Positions 11,601 through 25,194 of a stretch of DNA of 64,000 bases are shown here, piece after piece. The notes under the pieces were generated by a model that saw only the letters and a program-made list of their open reading frames with translations, did not search any database and was not told where the DNA came from. Source of the DNA: Bolinopsis microptera. Lineage: Eukaryota > Ctenophora > Tentaculata > Lobata > Bolinopsidae. The translations under genes and the position numbers were made by a program. Every line of letters starts with the position of its first letter. Positions within the stretch are counted from its first letter, which is position 1. The DNA lies in NCBI RefSeq assembly GCF_026151205.1, contig NC_087075.1:618501-682500 (forward strand). The letters run 5' to 3'.

Positions 11601-12800
11601 ACCATTCATTCATGTATGTGCACGAAATTTATTTCAATCAAAACAGAGGAAAAACCTGTGGTAGACACCGTGAATAATTCAACGACAGTGGAATGCAGAA
11701 TCAGACCTTCTCCAATACTGCGAATCTCTTCAGTTCAGTTCGGAGAATGGGCTTCAGTATTTACCTTTTGCGAGAGGTACAAGTATAGCGATCCAGAGAT
11801 GAGAATAAGAAAACCGTGAGATCCCTGATAAAATTGCTTACACTTGTCCTAAAATCAATAGGAGTTCTGTCAGAAGGAAACCCTGTAAATAACATCGGAG
11901 TTGAATCACAACCGCTGCTGAAGAAGGCAGGGTATCTGCCTGAACAATACAGACTAAGAAACGGTGATACAACCAGAGTCTAGCATATATGACATCATTT
12001 CCCATTGAGTGATGCAAATCTCTTCACTGAAATGAAACAACCCAGTTCACACGCACAAGTGTACTCCAAGATCTTTACAGGATGACCAGAAGGAGCAGCT
12101 CACTACAAGCACTCTATCCAGAAGGGGTCAGTCACTGGTGCAGTACGATATAGTTCCACCTTCAGATCATAGATGGAAAGAATCGTGCCATACTTGTATC
12201 TTCTTCTGATTCAAATGGAGCAGGTATGAAATTTGGAGAGGAACACAAAAGGGAGCTTTGGTAAGTGGCTGCCTGTCGGATGTTTGGACTCCTACAATAG
12301 ATTGAACATTAACCCTTATCCTTGCATGTGATACAAGAACATTGTTATTAAGTGTGGTGTATAAATGATGATAGAAGACCATCTGTTTAAATATCTCAGC
12401 GTGCAATTTTTTGCTATAATTAGTCATCTAGAATTCAAGATTGACAAATGCAAGAGGCCAATCCAACCGCCAAGTTATTTCTTGTCCCTCTTTTAACCAA
12501 CTCGAAATGCTGTTTAAATAGGAAAGATCTTACATTTATAGAACTTATTCGCGTGAGCTACTCCCCAAAAACTTTGGTGTTCCAGATTCGTTGATGCTTT
12601 GATGACTTCCTGACAATAAACACTGGCTTACTTTGCCTAACCATGTCCAGGGAAGTTGACAGATAAGGCCGAACGTGATTACCTGCACCTCAAATGGAAA
12701 GGGAGTGGCCAAACTCTACTTTAAATCCGTAATACTTCCATGTTAGGATGCATGGAGGGACTGATAGAGGAAGAGGTGGAGGAGGACGGTAAGGTAGGTT
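11600..12800 (+). CDS. Unassigned coding-like region, unit A
   Basis: Comparing units A and B gives stretches that stay open: SIKTEEK..VEDTVEEFIDSD, RPSPILRE.SSSEFRQENG, then KTVEIPDKIATLVPENQWEF and LQKETLNEQ. An island further on contains SSSDSNGAGMKFGEDHTRSF and a donor GTAAGTGG. A last island near 12,745-12,791 ends GGACG/GTAAGG. The first part is acidic and serine-rich, like a disordered region. No family is recognised, and the exon borders are guesses. Confidence 0.35.
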
Positions 12801-13159
12801 CAACACTTTATTCTCATCCGCCGTGAGGACAGCCGTCAATGTTGAAGGCTATCAGCCTCCAACACGAAAGTTCTTAAAAAAGAGGTTGTCCCACAGTTAA
12901 AAAAGTATTTACTTAGGTCAATCTAAAATTGAATGGCAACCACTGTAAATTGTCCATTCACTCTAGATGTTTTAACACCAGTACAAACAAAATAAAAAAG
13001 TTTACTTGTACTGCAATAATTGTATCCCACCTAGCAGTAAACCGTTATAACCCATTTAAGCTTCTGAATGAGACAATGAAGACAACACTGATCAGATGAA
13101 TGTAATACGTAAAATCTCTGAGTTACTTTGAAAGCTGTGACTCATATTCAGTAACAGAC

Positions 13160-16100
13160 ATATACCGCACCTTTGCTAACGAATTACAAGTGCAAAACTC
13201 ACTAATATTTCAAAATCTTGATGGCAACAAATCAAACTTTTGACTCGCTGGCAATTGAAATCGCTAGGTTTACTAACAAATTCTCATGTAATTGGGTCTT
13301 GCGAAACAATGTAGGCCCTGAAATGAAAAACTAGTACGAACACACAAAGGCTATGAGAGGCTTCTATCAAGATACCTACGACTCGAAAGAAAAAGGCTCA
13401 GGAGTAGCTCCTATTCCGAACACTTCAAATGCTGTCCCCAAAAAACAACTCTTTCATCAAGTAACAGAAAATCTAGAAACCCCTTTGGTAACAATAGGAA
13501 GTTCACTAGGAATTCTACTTCTATAGGAGTAGTATACCGCCCTCCAAGTGGCAATGCAGAGGCAAGCTCTCCAAGAACAGACGTCAATACTTGATAAAGC
13601 ACCAAAACATACACACAATTTATTTTTTTTTTTTATGGCAGGAGTCGATGATTTAACATTAATCTCCATAGTAACCACAGTAGCATTATTGCACAGTATG
13701 AAGATGTACCTATTTAGTAGTAGGCCTTCTTCCATTGATAATCATTAGCAACTCCATGAAAAGCCTGGATGTAATGCCTCAGTGCATCGACAACATCATT
13801 ACAAAAGACCTAGACTCTGATACTGCTCTGAGACATAACTGAACACATATCTCATCACCTCCCTAATTACAATATTTGACTGGAAATTAGCAAGACCAAA
13901 AATTATGACACAAGCACACTCATTATATGACTATAGTAAATCAAACCACTGATACATTTGCTGAAGTCTTGGGTAACAAACTAGACCACTGAACCAATTA
14001 TAGATTTTACTACTTCATGATATCTTTAAAAACAGCAATTGACGAAACTGCAAACTAGCTGGTACCAAAACCACTAAGCGCACTATCCAGAACAACCATG
14101 GATTACTGGCGGGATATAGCCCTCATAACCACAGCCATGGGCTTATATGACTGGGGCGAAAGTCAGGAAAAGTTAAGTGTAACCAGGCGAAACAGACACA
14201 AAAGGGGCCATGCCTGTGTTCAAATCTGCTGTAATAAAAGAAACCGTTATGATGACTACAAAGCATATAGAAAGTCTACTAAAAAAGGTTCGTAATCAAA
14301 AGCTGTATCTTGATATTATTCTGACAAGTAATTTACTTGGAAACTCAGGGAAATCCAAGTAAAACCAGGGCACTGATAAATAAAAATTCGTGCAACCGAA
14401 ACCGTGATATCAGACCTATATTTTACCAAAGACAATGAAAAGATAACTGATTCGCAGAGTTTATCGCTAATGAATTCATAAGTATTTTGTACCCTAGCAT
14501 CTAACTAATGCAGCCATACACAGAACTAGGAAGCTTACAAATAATCAGCTTCCAAGTTCCTGTGACTTCTTACTAAATCGAATACAGCAAATATATAGCT
14601 ACATGATGCTCACCTGATGAGGTGGCTAAGAACATATCGGGAACTTAAGAATGGCAAGGCTAGCGACATACCAGTACATAAGTAAAAGGCAGAATCAGTC
14701 AAAATGTAGCACCACAACAAATCGTTATTGTACTACGAAAGTTGCAACAGTGACTTTTTCGAGACCTAAAAGTAGGTAAAATAAGTCCAAAACTCAGAAA
14801 GAAAATGCTGTAGCTTCTAGAAAATTACAGCCTATCTCAATCATAGCAATATTCGGTAAAAATACATGAAATAAATCAAATTCTCCAGGCTTAACAGTTT
14901 CTTACAGTCGCAGGATTATTATATGAACATCAATATGCTTAAGAAAAAATCACTCGACAACCATGCACTCAACATCTTGCGACAACATTGAAAAATTCTT
15001 AAAGAGATAAAAAACACGTACTAGGCAACTTCCATTGATTTAAGAAAAGCAATTGACACAATCTGTCATGATAAACTGACTTAAAAACAGTGAATGATAA
15101 TGGAATTCGGGGGACGGGCAAATAAATATGATAGCCAGTTACCTTACTAATAGACAGCAAAATGTATTCAGTACTGGAGAAGATCCGAAACTGCTGTAAT
15201 ATTTGGAGTACCTCAGGGGTATATTAGGTCCCTTGCATTTCTTAATCAACATCATGAAATATACAGATTATCAGACCTAGGTAAGTTTATACTTTTTTGC
15301 CGATTACAACCAACATATTTGTTGTAGATAAATGTATAAAAACACTTTTAACTGCAAAGCAAATAAAAATACTTACACATGTCATCCAGTATATGAATAG
15401 TAACTTGCTGCAAAATCAACATAAAGAAATGTTAGTTAAAATCCACTTTAAAGCCCGAACTGTAGAAATGAACCAGATTCAAACACAAATGTAATTAGAA
15501 CTGACACTAAATAAAATATTAAATAAAAAGGTGGAGGGAAAACTAAGTTTCTGGAGTCCAGTATTGAACAAAAACTGAACTTGGATGCTCCTTTAAGAGC
15601 GTTAAACCGTAAATTGGAAATGTTAGATAGGTATACTATGTGGAACTTAAGACTGCTGAGTACCTAAAAAACTATATAAGGGACCTGTACCTCCACCCAT
15701 TTTAATCACACCTATGTTATTGAATATCTGTTTGGGGAGGAGTAACACATAAAAACTAGAAGCCATATTTAAAACACAAAAGAAATCATAGATTATCTCC
15801 TTGGTGATAATGATTACATACTTCAATAAATCAAACAAGTGCCAGAGTAAGGCCTATCACTCGGAAAAGACCGAAAGTACATCAAGCAGATGTTAGGCAA
15901 AGAATTCTGACTAGACTCACAGTAAAACAATGCTGTACCTAGTTAACATTCTGACAGTTCCACACAATCTTCATAAGTTCACTGATAAATGGAAATGATA
16001 AATTAATAAGTTCCAATCACCAGTCTCAAGTTCTCATTATTCAACAGTCACCAAGACGAGACAACTACTTCATCCCAACCACTCCATCCATCACTATTTC

Positions 16101-16290
16101 ATCTATCAAATCAACTAGTATTTGGAAATTCACTGACCGAAGTCAACAAGTATAAATAGACTTTCTCTCACTCCCATCAGTAAAATCAAGAATTAATTCA
16201 TAAGAAATCTAATGTTAGAACAATAAATCTAAATATGCACCGACAGCTTTGGTGCAGTTACAACTTTGATGCAAATGAATTATCATTGAA
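13160..16290 (+). mobile_element. Non-LTR retrotransposon (LINE) with APE endonuclease and RT, unit A
   Basis: Residues read from units A and B follow the Jockey/CR1-type ORF2 order. The endonuclease part (from ~13,160) has FDSLAIEIA, GLCETK, GVALYV, VYRPPSGNAEA (~13,530), GDFNINL, CIDNIIT and a HHLPIF-like motif (~13,855). A linker with KRNRYDDYK follows (~14,240). The RT has NYRPISI (~14,825), LYEHQYGFRKN, SIDLRKAFDTICHDK (~15,035), GVPQGSVLGPL (~15,210), FADDTNIFVVDK (~15,295) and FLGVLIDQKL (~15,550). The C-terminal end is of the WNSLP..FK..LK type (~16,125-16,215). Numerous frameshifts are mostly sequencing noise, so activity cannot be judged. Target-site duplications were not identified. 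Confidence 0.9.
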
Positions 16291-16299
16291 ATAGGTTGG

Positions 16300-17985
16300 C
16301 ATTTAGTAAACATAGATCATATAGTAAACCACGGTGTATTGCAAAATAAAAAAAACCATGACAAGTTATCAGCCTATATTTAACCTAAGAGACGACAAAA
16401 AACGAATCATCAACAACAAAGTTATAAAATCCTGCGGCCCCAGGATCCTGGTTGTTTTCCTACTCTATCTAACCTCACCCGAACCCCCACACACCTTCAC
16501 TTCCTCTCTTTCAGGTATTATTATTCTTCAATTTATTTTAAAAATTAGATACAGATTATATTTTCTTTTAAATGAGTAATGTCATTGAACATTGTTAGTT
16601 ATCGTATGTATGTTGTGTATAGTGTTTGCTGACTGTAAATGCTATAGATATTTTGAGCTCACTACGTCTCGCCGTCCATGGGTGAGGAGTTGTAGCTGAA
16701 GTAAGTGTTCAAATCACCTAAACTTCGTATGGTGAAACACTGAAAGGGTTTTGCCTTAGCCTTTGGGTGGAGTGTTTGCCCACCGGGATGCCAATATATG
16801 ATAACAGGACATTACTTTGACACATAAACAAATCAAACGACTTTAATTATCCAGAAAATTTACTAACTGCATTAAGCTTAGTTCATAGATAAATACACAC
16901 GATCTGCAGAATAGAGGATCACGAATTGGGGTTCCTGTTCTGCGACTGTGGTTTCCTCGTGGGCCGATCAGGTTTTTGTTGTGTATAGTGCTGGGGAAAA
17001 AAAACGCTTTAACAATACAATGAGTCCCATGAGAGAACAAATTTTAAATTCTTGACTTAGTGCCACAGTATTTCTTTGGTAAAAACCAAATTTATAGTTA
17101 AACGTGATATATTGTAGGAAGGGCATGATTTACTCACATCACTAGCACTGGATGGATCATTATCACACAAAGAAAAACTGACCCATTAAACATGAACCAC
17201 CACTATACCACGTACCCTAGCACCGAAATAAATACATTGCTCTACATATAACATCTGGCCTGATCCCAGCACATTGTGGGCCCCAGGGGTTCTGTAAAGC
17301 CCTTACAGGCACTGGGTCCTTTTACCAGCCACAACAAAATTGATCATGCCAGTACTGTCATAGAACTGTAACCAACTATTTAAAAATTAGATATCTTATG
17401 CTAAAATATAAATTTTAAGTCATATGAGCAATCTTCTCAATTTTAAAAAATTTTTAAGAATTAAATTTTAACCCTAACAATGAGGGTGGCATTTCATACA
17501 TTAACTAAATTCAACTTTGAAAGTACATAGATTATTAGTGAACACAAAATCAAGTTTTTATTAAGACATCCATTTTCGCATTGTGTTGCCAATCTTAGAA
17601 TTTATGATAAGTATTGATGTGAATAATGGTAATAAATTTAACTTTGATTTATTACTTTTGTATTATTATATGGCAAAAAGGACCCAGTTGGCTGCAGAGT
17701 CTTTACCTAGCACCCGATTTACCACTTTTGGAGCACAAACCTCAAACCTAAAACCGGCCAAGCACAAAAGTATGTTATCGCCACGATTGGGTGGGATTGA
17801 ATCCCAAATATATATCAGCACGCGGCACTAATAAATATGAAGTTCATTATCGAAATTTTAGATAAGCCATCGATCGTTTAACTCATATATAAAAGGTAAT
17901 AAATAAATTAATGTTTGGATGTTGGTTATATATCGATATTAATCAATTAATTTAAAATAAGTATGGTGTTTGTTATTATTAACCT
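16300..17985. other. No gene recognised (unit A; B counterpart ~34,120-35,780)
   Basis: AT-rich sequence downstream of the LINE. A pyrimidine tract ending TTTCAG at about 16,515 looks like an acceptor but no convincing exon follows. No tRNA or rRNA is seen. Confidence 0.45.
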
Positions 17986-18404
17986 ATTGAGTTACGTATT
18001 CGATTTAAAATATTAAAACACTCCTACAAAACAATTCACAAAACAAAACGGACGGGACACAGAAAAGAGAAGGACAAAACCCATCACAGCACTGACGGAA
18101 ACTGCTGCTGTTGATGAGTTTCGATAATATTAATTTGGATCTCCCTTGTTCATTAAATAGTGTGAACATACTTCTAGAAGTATATTGGCGGACAGTTGCT
18201 GAAGGTTAACATTGGGGTCCCAAACCGGGAGTGGTGATACAACTTATTTCGCGTTACTTATAAGAGATACAAAATAAAAATATAAGATATAATGACTGCA
18301 AGTTTAACGGATATAGCGCGGGCCATTTCATTATACTGGCGCGGTAAATCACGCTGGTGTAATGAAATATAAGTTTATACAATGTTTAAGAAGTTTTGCG
18401 CGCT

Positions 18405-18560
18405 ATACCAAAATGAACATGCAATCCGTCAGATCAGTTGCTCTGCGAAGCCTAGCAACGATCGACGACGACGAACGACGACGACGATGACGCGCATCGA
18501 AGATGCGAAAGCAAGAATGCCTAGTATTCGCTGCGGGCGCGTCGAAAGCGGCTGCGAAGT
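18405..18560. repeat. Hairpin cluster (unit B copy)
   Basis: This is the unit B copy of the cluster at 440-600. The GCTCTGC-GAA hairpin is damaged by one or two changes here, while GCATC-GAA-GATGC is intact at about 18,493-18,505. Confidence 0.5.
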
Positions 18561-18657
18561 CCCTCCAACACTATAACCAACAAAATTCAGTCCCCATATC
18601 TCATCATTAAGCCTTACGAAACACTAAGTGCGAATATAAAATTTAATCTCAAACAAA

Positions 18658-18960
18658 ATGCACGGTCTACCTCGAATAAAAGTGTTTTTTCGTGATTATT
18701 CTTTATAGTTTTTTACTTATTTATTACATGCCGCCAGTCACTAAGCGCTTTGCACGCGTGCGGCTTTTTAATCAAGCTTCATGAAAGCGTCGACGTAACA
18801 GGAAGAAAAATACGTGAGAGAGGAGCAACAAGGAACTATCAGACTAGTAAATGTCAAAGCACAATCCCATAACTTTACATTTGTTTAATGATATGCAGTA
18901 CCGACAGCCGCTGCTCTTTAGTAAAACAAATTATTTTTAGTAAAACAAAGTATTTTAATT
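18658..18960 (+). CDS. Possible small secreted protein, unit B copy (frameshifted)
   Basis: The ATG at 18,658 is followed by the same coding stretch as at 36,464, broken by several one-base insertions, for example in the T runs of the signal-peptide core. It supports the underlying sequence being the same but gives no intact frame. Confidence 0.25.
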
Positions 18961-20089
18961 TATTATCATTGCAATCGATTCATATGAAATAATTATAGAA
19001 TATAAAATATGTCACACCTATTGAACTGTTTCGTTCGAGTAGTCGAGCCCATGGCTAAATTTTAACTAGGACCAGTGGTGTCGAATTAACATATTAAAAA
19101 GGTGATTCTAAGTACAAAATGGAAATTTTATAAGAGAAAAAAGACGGATCAAAACACCAGATCCAAGGACAAGGAGACCCCACTGCAGACCATACATGCT
19201 ATTGCTTGTGCATGGCCCAAAGGTTCCCATTGTTCCAGAAACTGGTACGAGCTGGTCAACTAGTTTTGATTCAGACTAGGCTTGATGAGTTCTGGGGTAT
19301 CTAGAGTAGGATTTGAGGGTGCCAGGTTTTCAGGCGGACATGGAAAATATTATGCGGAGGAATATAAAGGTATATACAATACATATCAATATAAAAATAG
19401 ATCCAAAAATAGCTCCAAAGATTATCACACGGCAGTCAGGGACTTCCAGACAGGATGCCTTTTTGAAACAGGTATAATTAGCGCTTTTGTAATTAGTTGT
19501 ATGCAAGGGATGGATAGCTGAATGACTACGCTGGTTAAAGCCCCCAGCTATTTAGGGGAGCCACTCAATTTCACGCCCATGTGTTGTCAATTGCTGGTAT
19601 CAAGTGAAGAGCTTTTTTGAGACGGCTCTTGATGAATTGAGATGGGGGAAGAAAGGTCGGAAAATTTACTAGAGTCAGGACCATGACATGATTTGCTGGG
19701 GAATCAAAAGGAAGCAGCGTGCGCTACTTCGAAGAAATCTTAGACGAGTATAATTTGTCAAATCCCAAACTGTATGCTTTGCAATTTTTGTAGGTTTATA
19801 ACCTACAAAAACGTCTGTGGCGGACCTCGTCACGGACTTGGAACAAATATTTTACCAGTATCACCCGTCAAGGACTTTGTCGCCTCCGTACGCTCGCCTC
19901 ATTACATGTGCAATTAGAAACACTTATTCGTTTATAAGCAATGATAACAAGGCATTGAATAATTACTCAAGGACCATCGCGTATTTTGACCAAATATATT
20001 TAAATCGACGCTATCGCTCGTACAATTTTTTATGAAAATATTCACACAACGGTTTGTTATATGTTTCATAGTATAGTACCTGTACTCCA

Positions 20090-20247
20090 GGGGTCCGCTC
20101 ACATATTACATAATCAGCCTAGGGATGAAGTTTCCAAATGATAACGATAGTGTAATTTTGACACAAAGCTTTGTGAAAACTGATTACGTAGGGGAAGGGG
20201 GTTTAAAAATTGTCCAAAAACTGATACGTATTATGTGAACGACCCCT
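20090..20247. mobile_element. MITE (unit B copy)
   Basis: This is the same element as at 2,149-2,305, with termini GGGGTCCGCTCACATATTAC and GATACGTATTATGTGAACGA. Confidence 0.68.
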
Positions 20248-20339
20248 AATAGCTTGATTTGATCGCTTGTACCTAACAGGAACCCTTTTTCGGCGTGTGT
20301 ACCACTGCAATTGCTTTGTCGTTTTCTTTCCTCTGTAGT

Positions 20340-20402
20340 ATATATAAAAGATGTGTTGACACTGTACTACCTCACAAATTCTGACAAACTTTGCACAAGA
20401 AC
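20340..20402 (+). CDS. Coding-like internal exon, unit B copy
   Basis: Same stretch as 2,403-2,468. The reading is YIKDVVDTVLDLT..SD after allowing for single-base losses. Confidence 0.3.
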
Positions 20403-23400
20403 TACTAACAAGATTGCTATCCCAGGAGCCATTTCAGATTACCTTTATGTTTTGTGTCCAGTCAAAACAGATGTAGAATTGAAGCTTGCATGAAAAAATA
20501 AGTCACCATAGTAAACGCTGTTAGGCTCAAATTATATCATTCATTACTTAAATTTATCAATATTCTTGTTTCACACCAATATATAAAATCTAAATGCAGT
20601 TGTAATAATTTACCAGTTTTTTAGCATTACTCTTATTTAAGATAAAGAGGGTGGTGTTTTGGGTTAAGCAACAAAAACAGAGGTTATAATACTTGTAATA
20701 TTAACAAGTTATACTGTTTTGTTCTGAGAACACCAAACTCTCATATTAAGAGTTTTATATCATGAAATAGGAACACAATGCCAAGTTACTACTATGTTGT
20801 TATAGGTAAGATGGTGAATATTTAATTCAATCGACCATTACATATGTTAAAAATATGATAGCAGTAAATCAGTATCTGGTTCCATGTTTAAGATTTCCAT
20901 CTATCTAACCAATTGAGCGCTTTAATATTGCTTACTCAAACAGATACATGACTTCATAACAAAAATTCCTGAATTAGATATTCATTTAAAACTTCTTTTC
21001 AGGAATATTCTGTGCTTACTTCTACTACAGCATAGACCCCACGAGAAAATAACACGAGGAAACATATGGGGCTGAAAAGAGAGATATTTCTACACCATGT
21101 TTCTTTGTCTTTTGCCAGTGCATCAACAATGCTATGTTCGCCAAAGGAATGGACGACTTAACATGTCCTAAAATCCCATGTGACTACAAAACCATGGACT
21201 ATTCTAAATGGCTATTATTTTGAAGCCCAAATAGTGATCATGTACCTGAAAGTGGTCTTACCTGCGGATCTGTAAATACCCATTTAATCACAGTAAAACT
21301 TCTGGTGACAAGACTCGCCATCGACAAGGACACCACATAGACCTGATTTTATCTGCGGAGTACTTACGTTGGGAGCCATGTTGGCATCCAATGCCTCCCT
21401 TAAAATGGGTCAAAACTATCCGACTCAAGTGTTGGGGAAAGAGTTGAAACCCATTCCCGTATGCTTGCTTTTGGAGTGATATTATGCTGGTTACGTTAAA
21501 ACAAAGCAGATGACTGGGTTATATGATGTTAAATTTTGAACAGGAGAAGCTATTGCTTACCATGTATCACATTGTGAGATTAAATTGAAAAAAACATAAA
21601 CACTAATGTTAAGTGACGATAACTTTGGTTTTTATTATTTTCAAATTAACTCAGTAAAAAAGGTATAATATTGTCAAGTACCTGTCGGTGATGTTGATAG
21701 TAGTTGAGTTGCTCGTTCATGTATAAAGACGGTAAATCTGGACGGCTCTGTATGTACGATGTCTGGTTGAAATGTTAGCATCTCACCTCCTTGACACTTG
21801 GTGGGTACACGGACAAATATAACTAACTTCTCACGTATCAGTTTAGCATTTTGATTATGTGATTGACTTAACATTTTGATCCAATCTGAGTTTATGTATT
21901 TTAAATCTGCATAGGATTGTCCGTCGTTTTACTATAATAAAAACGATTTGTGATAAAAATGTTAGAAATACTATGACCATAAAATACTTGCCCAAGTGTA
22001 CAGACTTCTCATCGCTGACAATACCTCTCCTTGCATGGTATGTTTCCATGTCGTTACTCACGAATTTCCACTAATTAATAATCACTTACAGACGGTCTTA
22101 ACTGGTGTGGATCATATAAGAGAAAATGAGAGGACACGGATAAGCACACTACAAGATGTTAATGATGAACCTGTCAGCATTGGTAAGGATATTTACAAAC
22201 TTTATATAAAATCCTAGCTGTGAGTGTGTTATCTCTGAACATTGCAATTGGTAGATTAATTGGCTGACCACGTGTCCATAAATTAACTATCCCGTGGCTT
22301 CTTAAGATTTATAAATAAAAGAGAGAATTCTATTGCCATAAATCATATAGACAATATATTTCAGTTGTTCATGACGATAATCTCAGTTGGCCACTGGATA
22401 GATTCTGGGGAAGCCGCTCACATTCTGCAACAAAACACCCCGAAGTCGTTCCCGAAATCATCACTTTCGATTTGCCAGTTGCTCTCATGGTCAAAACTTC
22501 ATCTTCATCACCGTGTCTGAGTTCGGGCCCCATGATGTGCTCCTCATGACCCTTACCCTTCAGTTCTATACAATCCTGGGATCTTCGTTTTTGTTATTGG
22601 TAATGCACTGCCACCCTCAGTGGATAGTACTGCGTTGTCTTTGCGGGACTAGTCTAACGCTAGGTATTGGTAAAACTGTCAAGGTTGAGAAAACTCTGAA
22701 ACATTTAATTTAGGGTTAAATGGGTATTTAAATTTTCTGTCTCCACAGCTGATAAAATTCTCGTTTATTCATAAAAAATAGCAACCAGTTAGCTGTATCT
22801 TACTTTTAAATTCCCTTAAATATCATCTAACCTTACCAAAAGTTTTTGCTGACAGTTTCAGATAATCAGATTTATCTAATCATAACGTTATTTGATTATT
22901 AATTATATTTAAAGTAGTTTTAATAACAATATAAGTTTAGTTTCAGATGTCTTTTGTTTGTACCTTTTAGCTCAATCGGTTCTGTTTAGGATTTAATATT
23001 TACCTATTCAAAATTTCACCTTGACCGGGCCCTAGACTTTTTAGTTATATCTCGACTGGATTCAAATAATTAATTAGAGTTGATGTTTACATTTAATTAT
23101 TCAAGAACATGCTACAAACCGACTACGTAAAATGAATGATTATGGGTCAAACCGATATATAAGACTTAGTGGATGTTAGTATAACGTATGACCAACTAAG
23201 CTCTTAATTTTTAGTTCATGTTTATTATATCGCTGATTAATGATCAGAACGAGTATTTACTGACTACATAAAGTTTGGCATATTCTAATTAATCAAATCT
23301 TTTGTTATTTTGCACGATTCATTCTATTAAGTGAAAGCTTCTAAGTTTCGTTCCTGAATTGATTAATTCATCTTCCTACAGAGACTCTAAACCATCTAAA

Positions 23401-23439
23401 AAATCCATTGTTTTACAATCATCCCACCCTGTAGCAGAA

Positions 23440-24680
23440 ATGTCGAAGGGTTCAGTATCCCCCCAAGCTCGAGAACGCCTGGCTCCAACTCGAGATAAAG
23501 AGCAACAAGTTAAAACAACTGGACTTGTTCTACAAAGATCCATTAGAAGATGGTCACGGAGGCAGGTCTGAGCAGAAACCCGAGACTTGTGCCCGAACCA
23601 GCCGGAGAACAGCGAGGTGAAGAACGTGTACAAGTTGGTTTACTAAACAAACAAGTGTATCAAGTATGATTTATAAACTTTTAAATACGTCTTTATGATT
23701 AATTTTATATCGAGGCTATTCTGGTACTAGTAATTTCGAGTAAAAAGTTTCGAGGGATAAGTTATGGGCACATAATGGTAAGTTTTTCGTTGCAGTGCGA
23801 GAATTTTCTGAAGTCTGCCCCAACAAAGGGCTTGTGAGTTCCACTAGGGAAGGAGGTACAAGTGAAGCAATAGTTGGGCGATGCAAACAGTATGTTCACC
23901 GAACAGAGATACAGAGTGTACTTAGCCTCTAAAGGGAACCTTCAGAAACGAACAGTTCCTGTAAGATGCACGAGGATCCAGAATGTTATCACATGATGCG
24001 GCAGAAGGTATGAATTGCTTGTGCCTAGAGATCCTTCGTTGGTCTACGTGAAATTGCTATTTTAGAGTGTCGTTAAAATTGTAATCGACCGATTTGCCAT
24101 CAGTAATGAACGATCAAATTCTTTGATTCCGCATACACATTTATTTTTGAAAATCCAATCAAGCAATAAAAATTGATGTTATACAATTATCACTTAATAA
24201 TTGATGAATGAATGCAAGCAAGCTTCTAATCGGGATAGCGTGGCAGACAACGCCCGAATCATGCTTCTACAGACGCTACACAAGTGCCAAGTAAGTAGGA
24301 AATATTTTCAAGCTAGGCATGTGGCAATTTATCTAATTAATAATTAGAAATAATTAAAATAATTCCTCAGCACGATACCCAGGATATGGAGGCACACCAA
24401 AAAGAGTTGGAGGATAGCTCAGATGAAAGCAATGTTGGATGGAAGATACTAGTGGTGGCAGTGATTAAGACGTCCGAAAAAGAAAAGAAGAATAGAAGAA
24501 GAAAGAGCAAGAAGAATAAAAAGAAAAGGAAAAAGTCAGTCAATCCACGGAGGAGCAAGATACAGATCAAGGTAAAAAAAAGAGTAGTTCAGAAAGAACA
24601 AAAAAAAGAAAAAAGGAGACAACATCCGTCGGACATTGAGGATACAAAGATTGATCATGAGTTTCTGATTTCTGAGTTAT
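23440..24680 (+). CDS. RP9: RP9 (PAP-1) homolog, unit B
   Basis: Second copy of the RP9 homolog. E1 starts at 23,440 (ATGTCGAAGGG) and contains KEQQVK and FYKDPLE after correction for one-base errors. E2 (23,796-24,007) carries the same knuckle exon between TTGCAG and GTATGA. E3 is about 24,229-24,292 with a GTAAGT donor. E4 (~24,371-24,680) has KELEDSSDESN and a long lysine/arginine-rich tail with KKKRKKS blocks. No G run interrupts E1 here. Indels still break the frame, so the protein cannot be read through without the other copy. Confidence 0.88.
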
Positions 24681-25194
24681 CTGAACTACGAAATTTTAAT
24701 CTTAAAATACTGAAAAAGATTTCAATAAAGTACAGTCAACTAGAATGTTATCGGATTACAAGAATACACAATGAATATGATATAAAGATAATTAACTCGA
24801 GAATTAAACAGTTTATTGTTGCTACAAAATCTCAAACAGGCTACTGTTTTTTGTGACCACAACTACACGGAATTACAGTTTGACAAATATATTTTGACTT
24901 TAACGACTACCACAGCATATTTAAATATTTGATTTGCGTTATTTAAAGTACTGACTGATTTTATAATGTTAAGAAGAACGAATCAAAGACAGATGTAATT
25001 TTCTGTGTTTTATGAAGGCAAAAATTAGAAGTCATTCATTACACTGTTTGTCAATGTTGCTTTTGAGTGCATAATCACGATACCAAGCTTTATATCCCGG
25101 ACCGTTATTATAATAATGATCTACAGATAGCAACTGTAGAGGTGGTAGACAACAATTTATTAAAAACACAAAGCACAATGAAGAAGCCCAAAAG

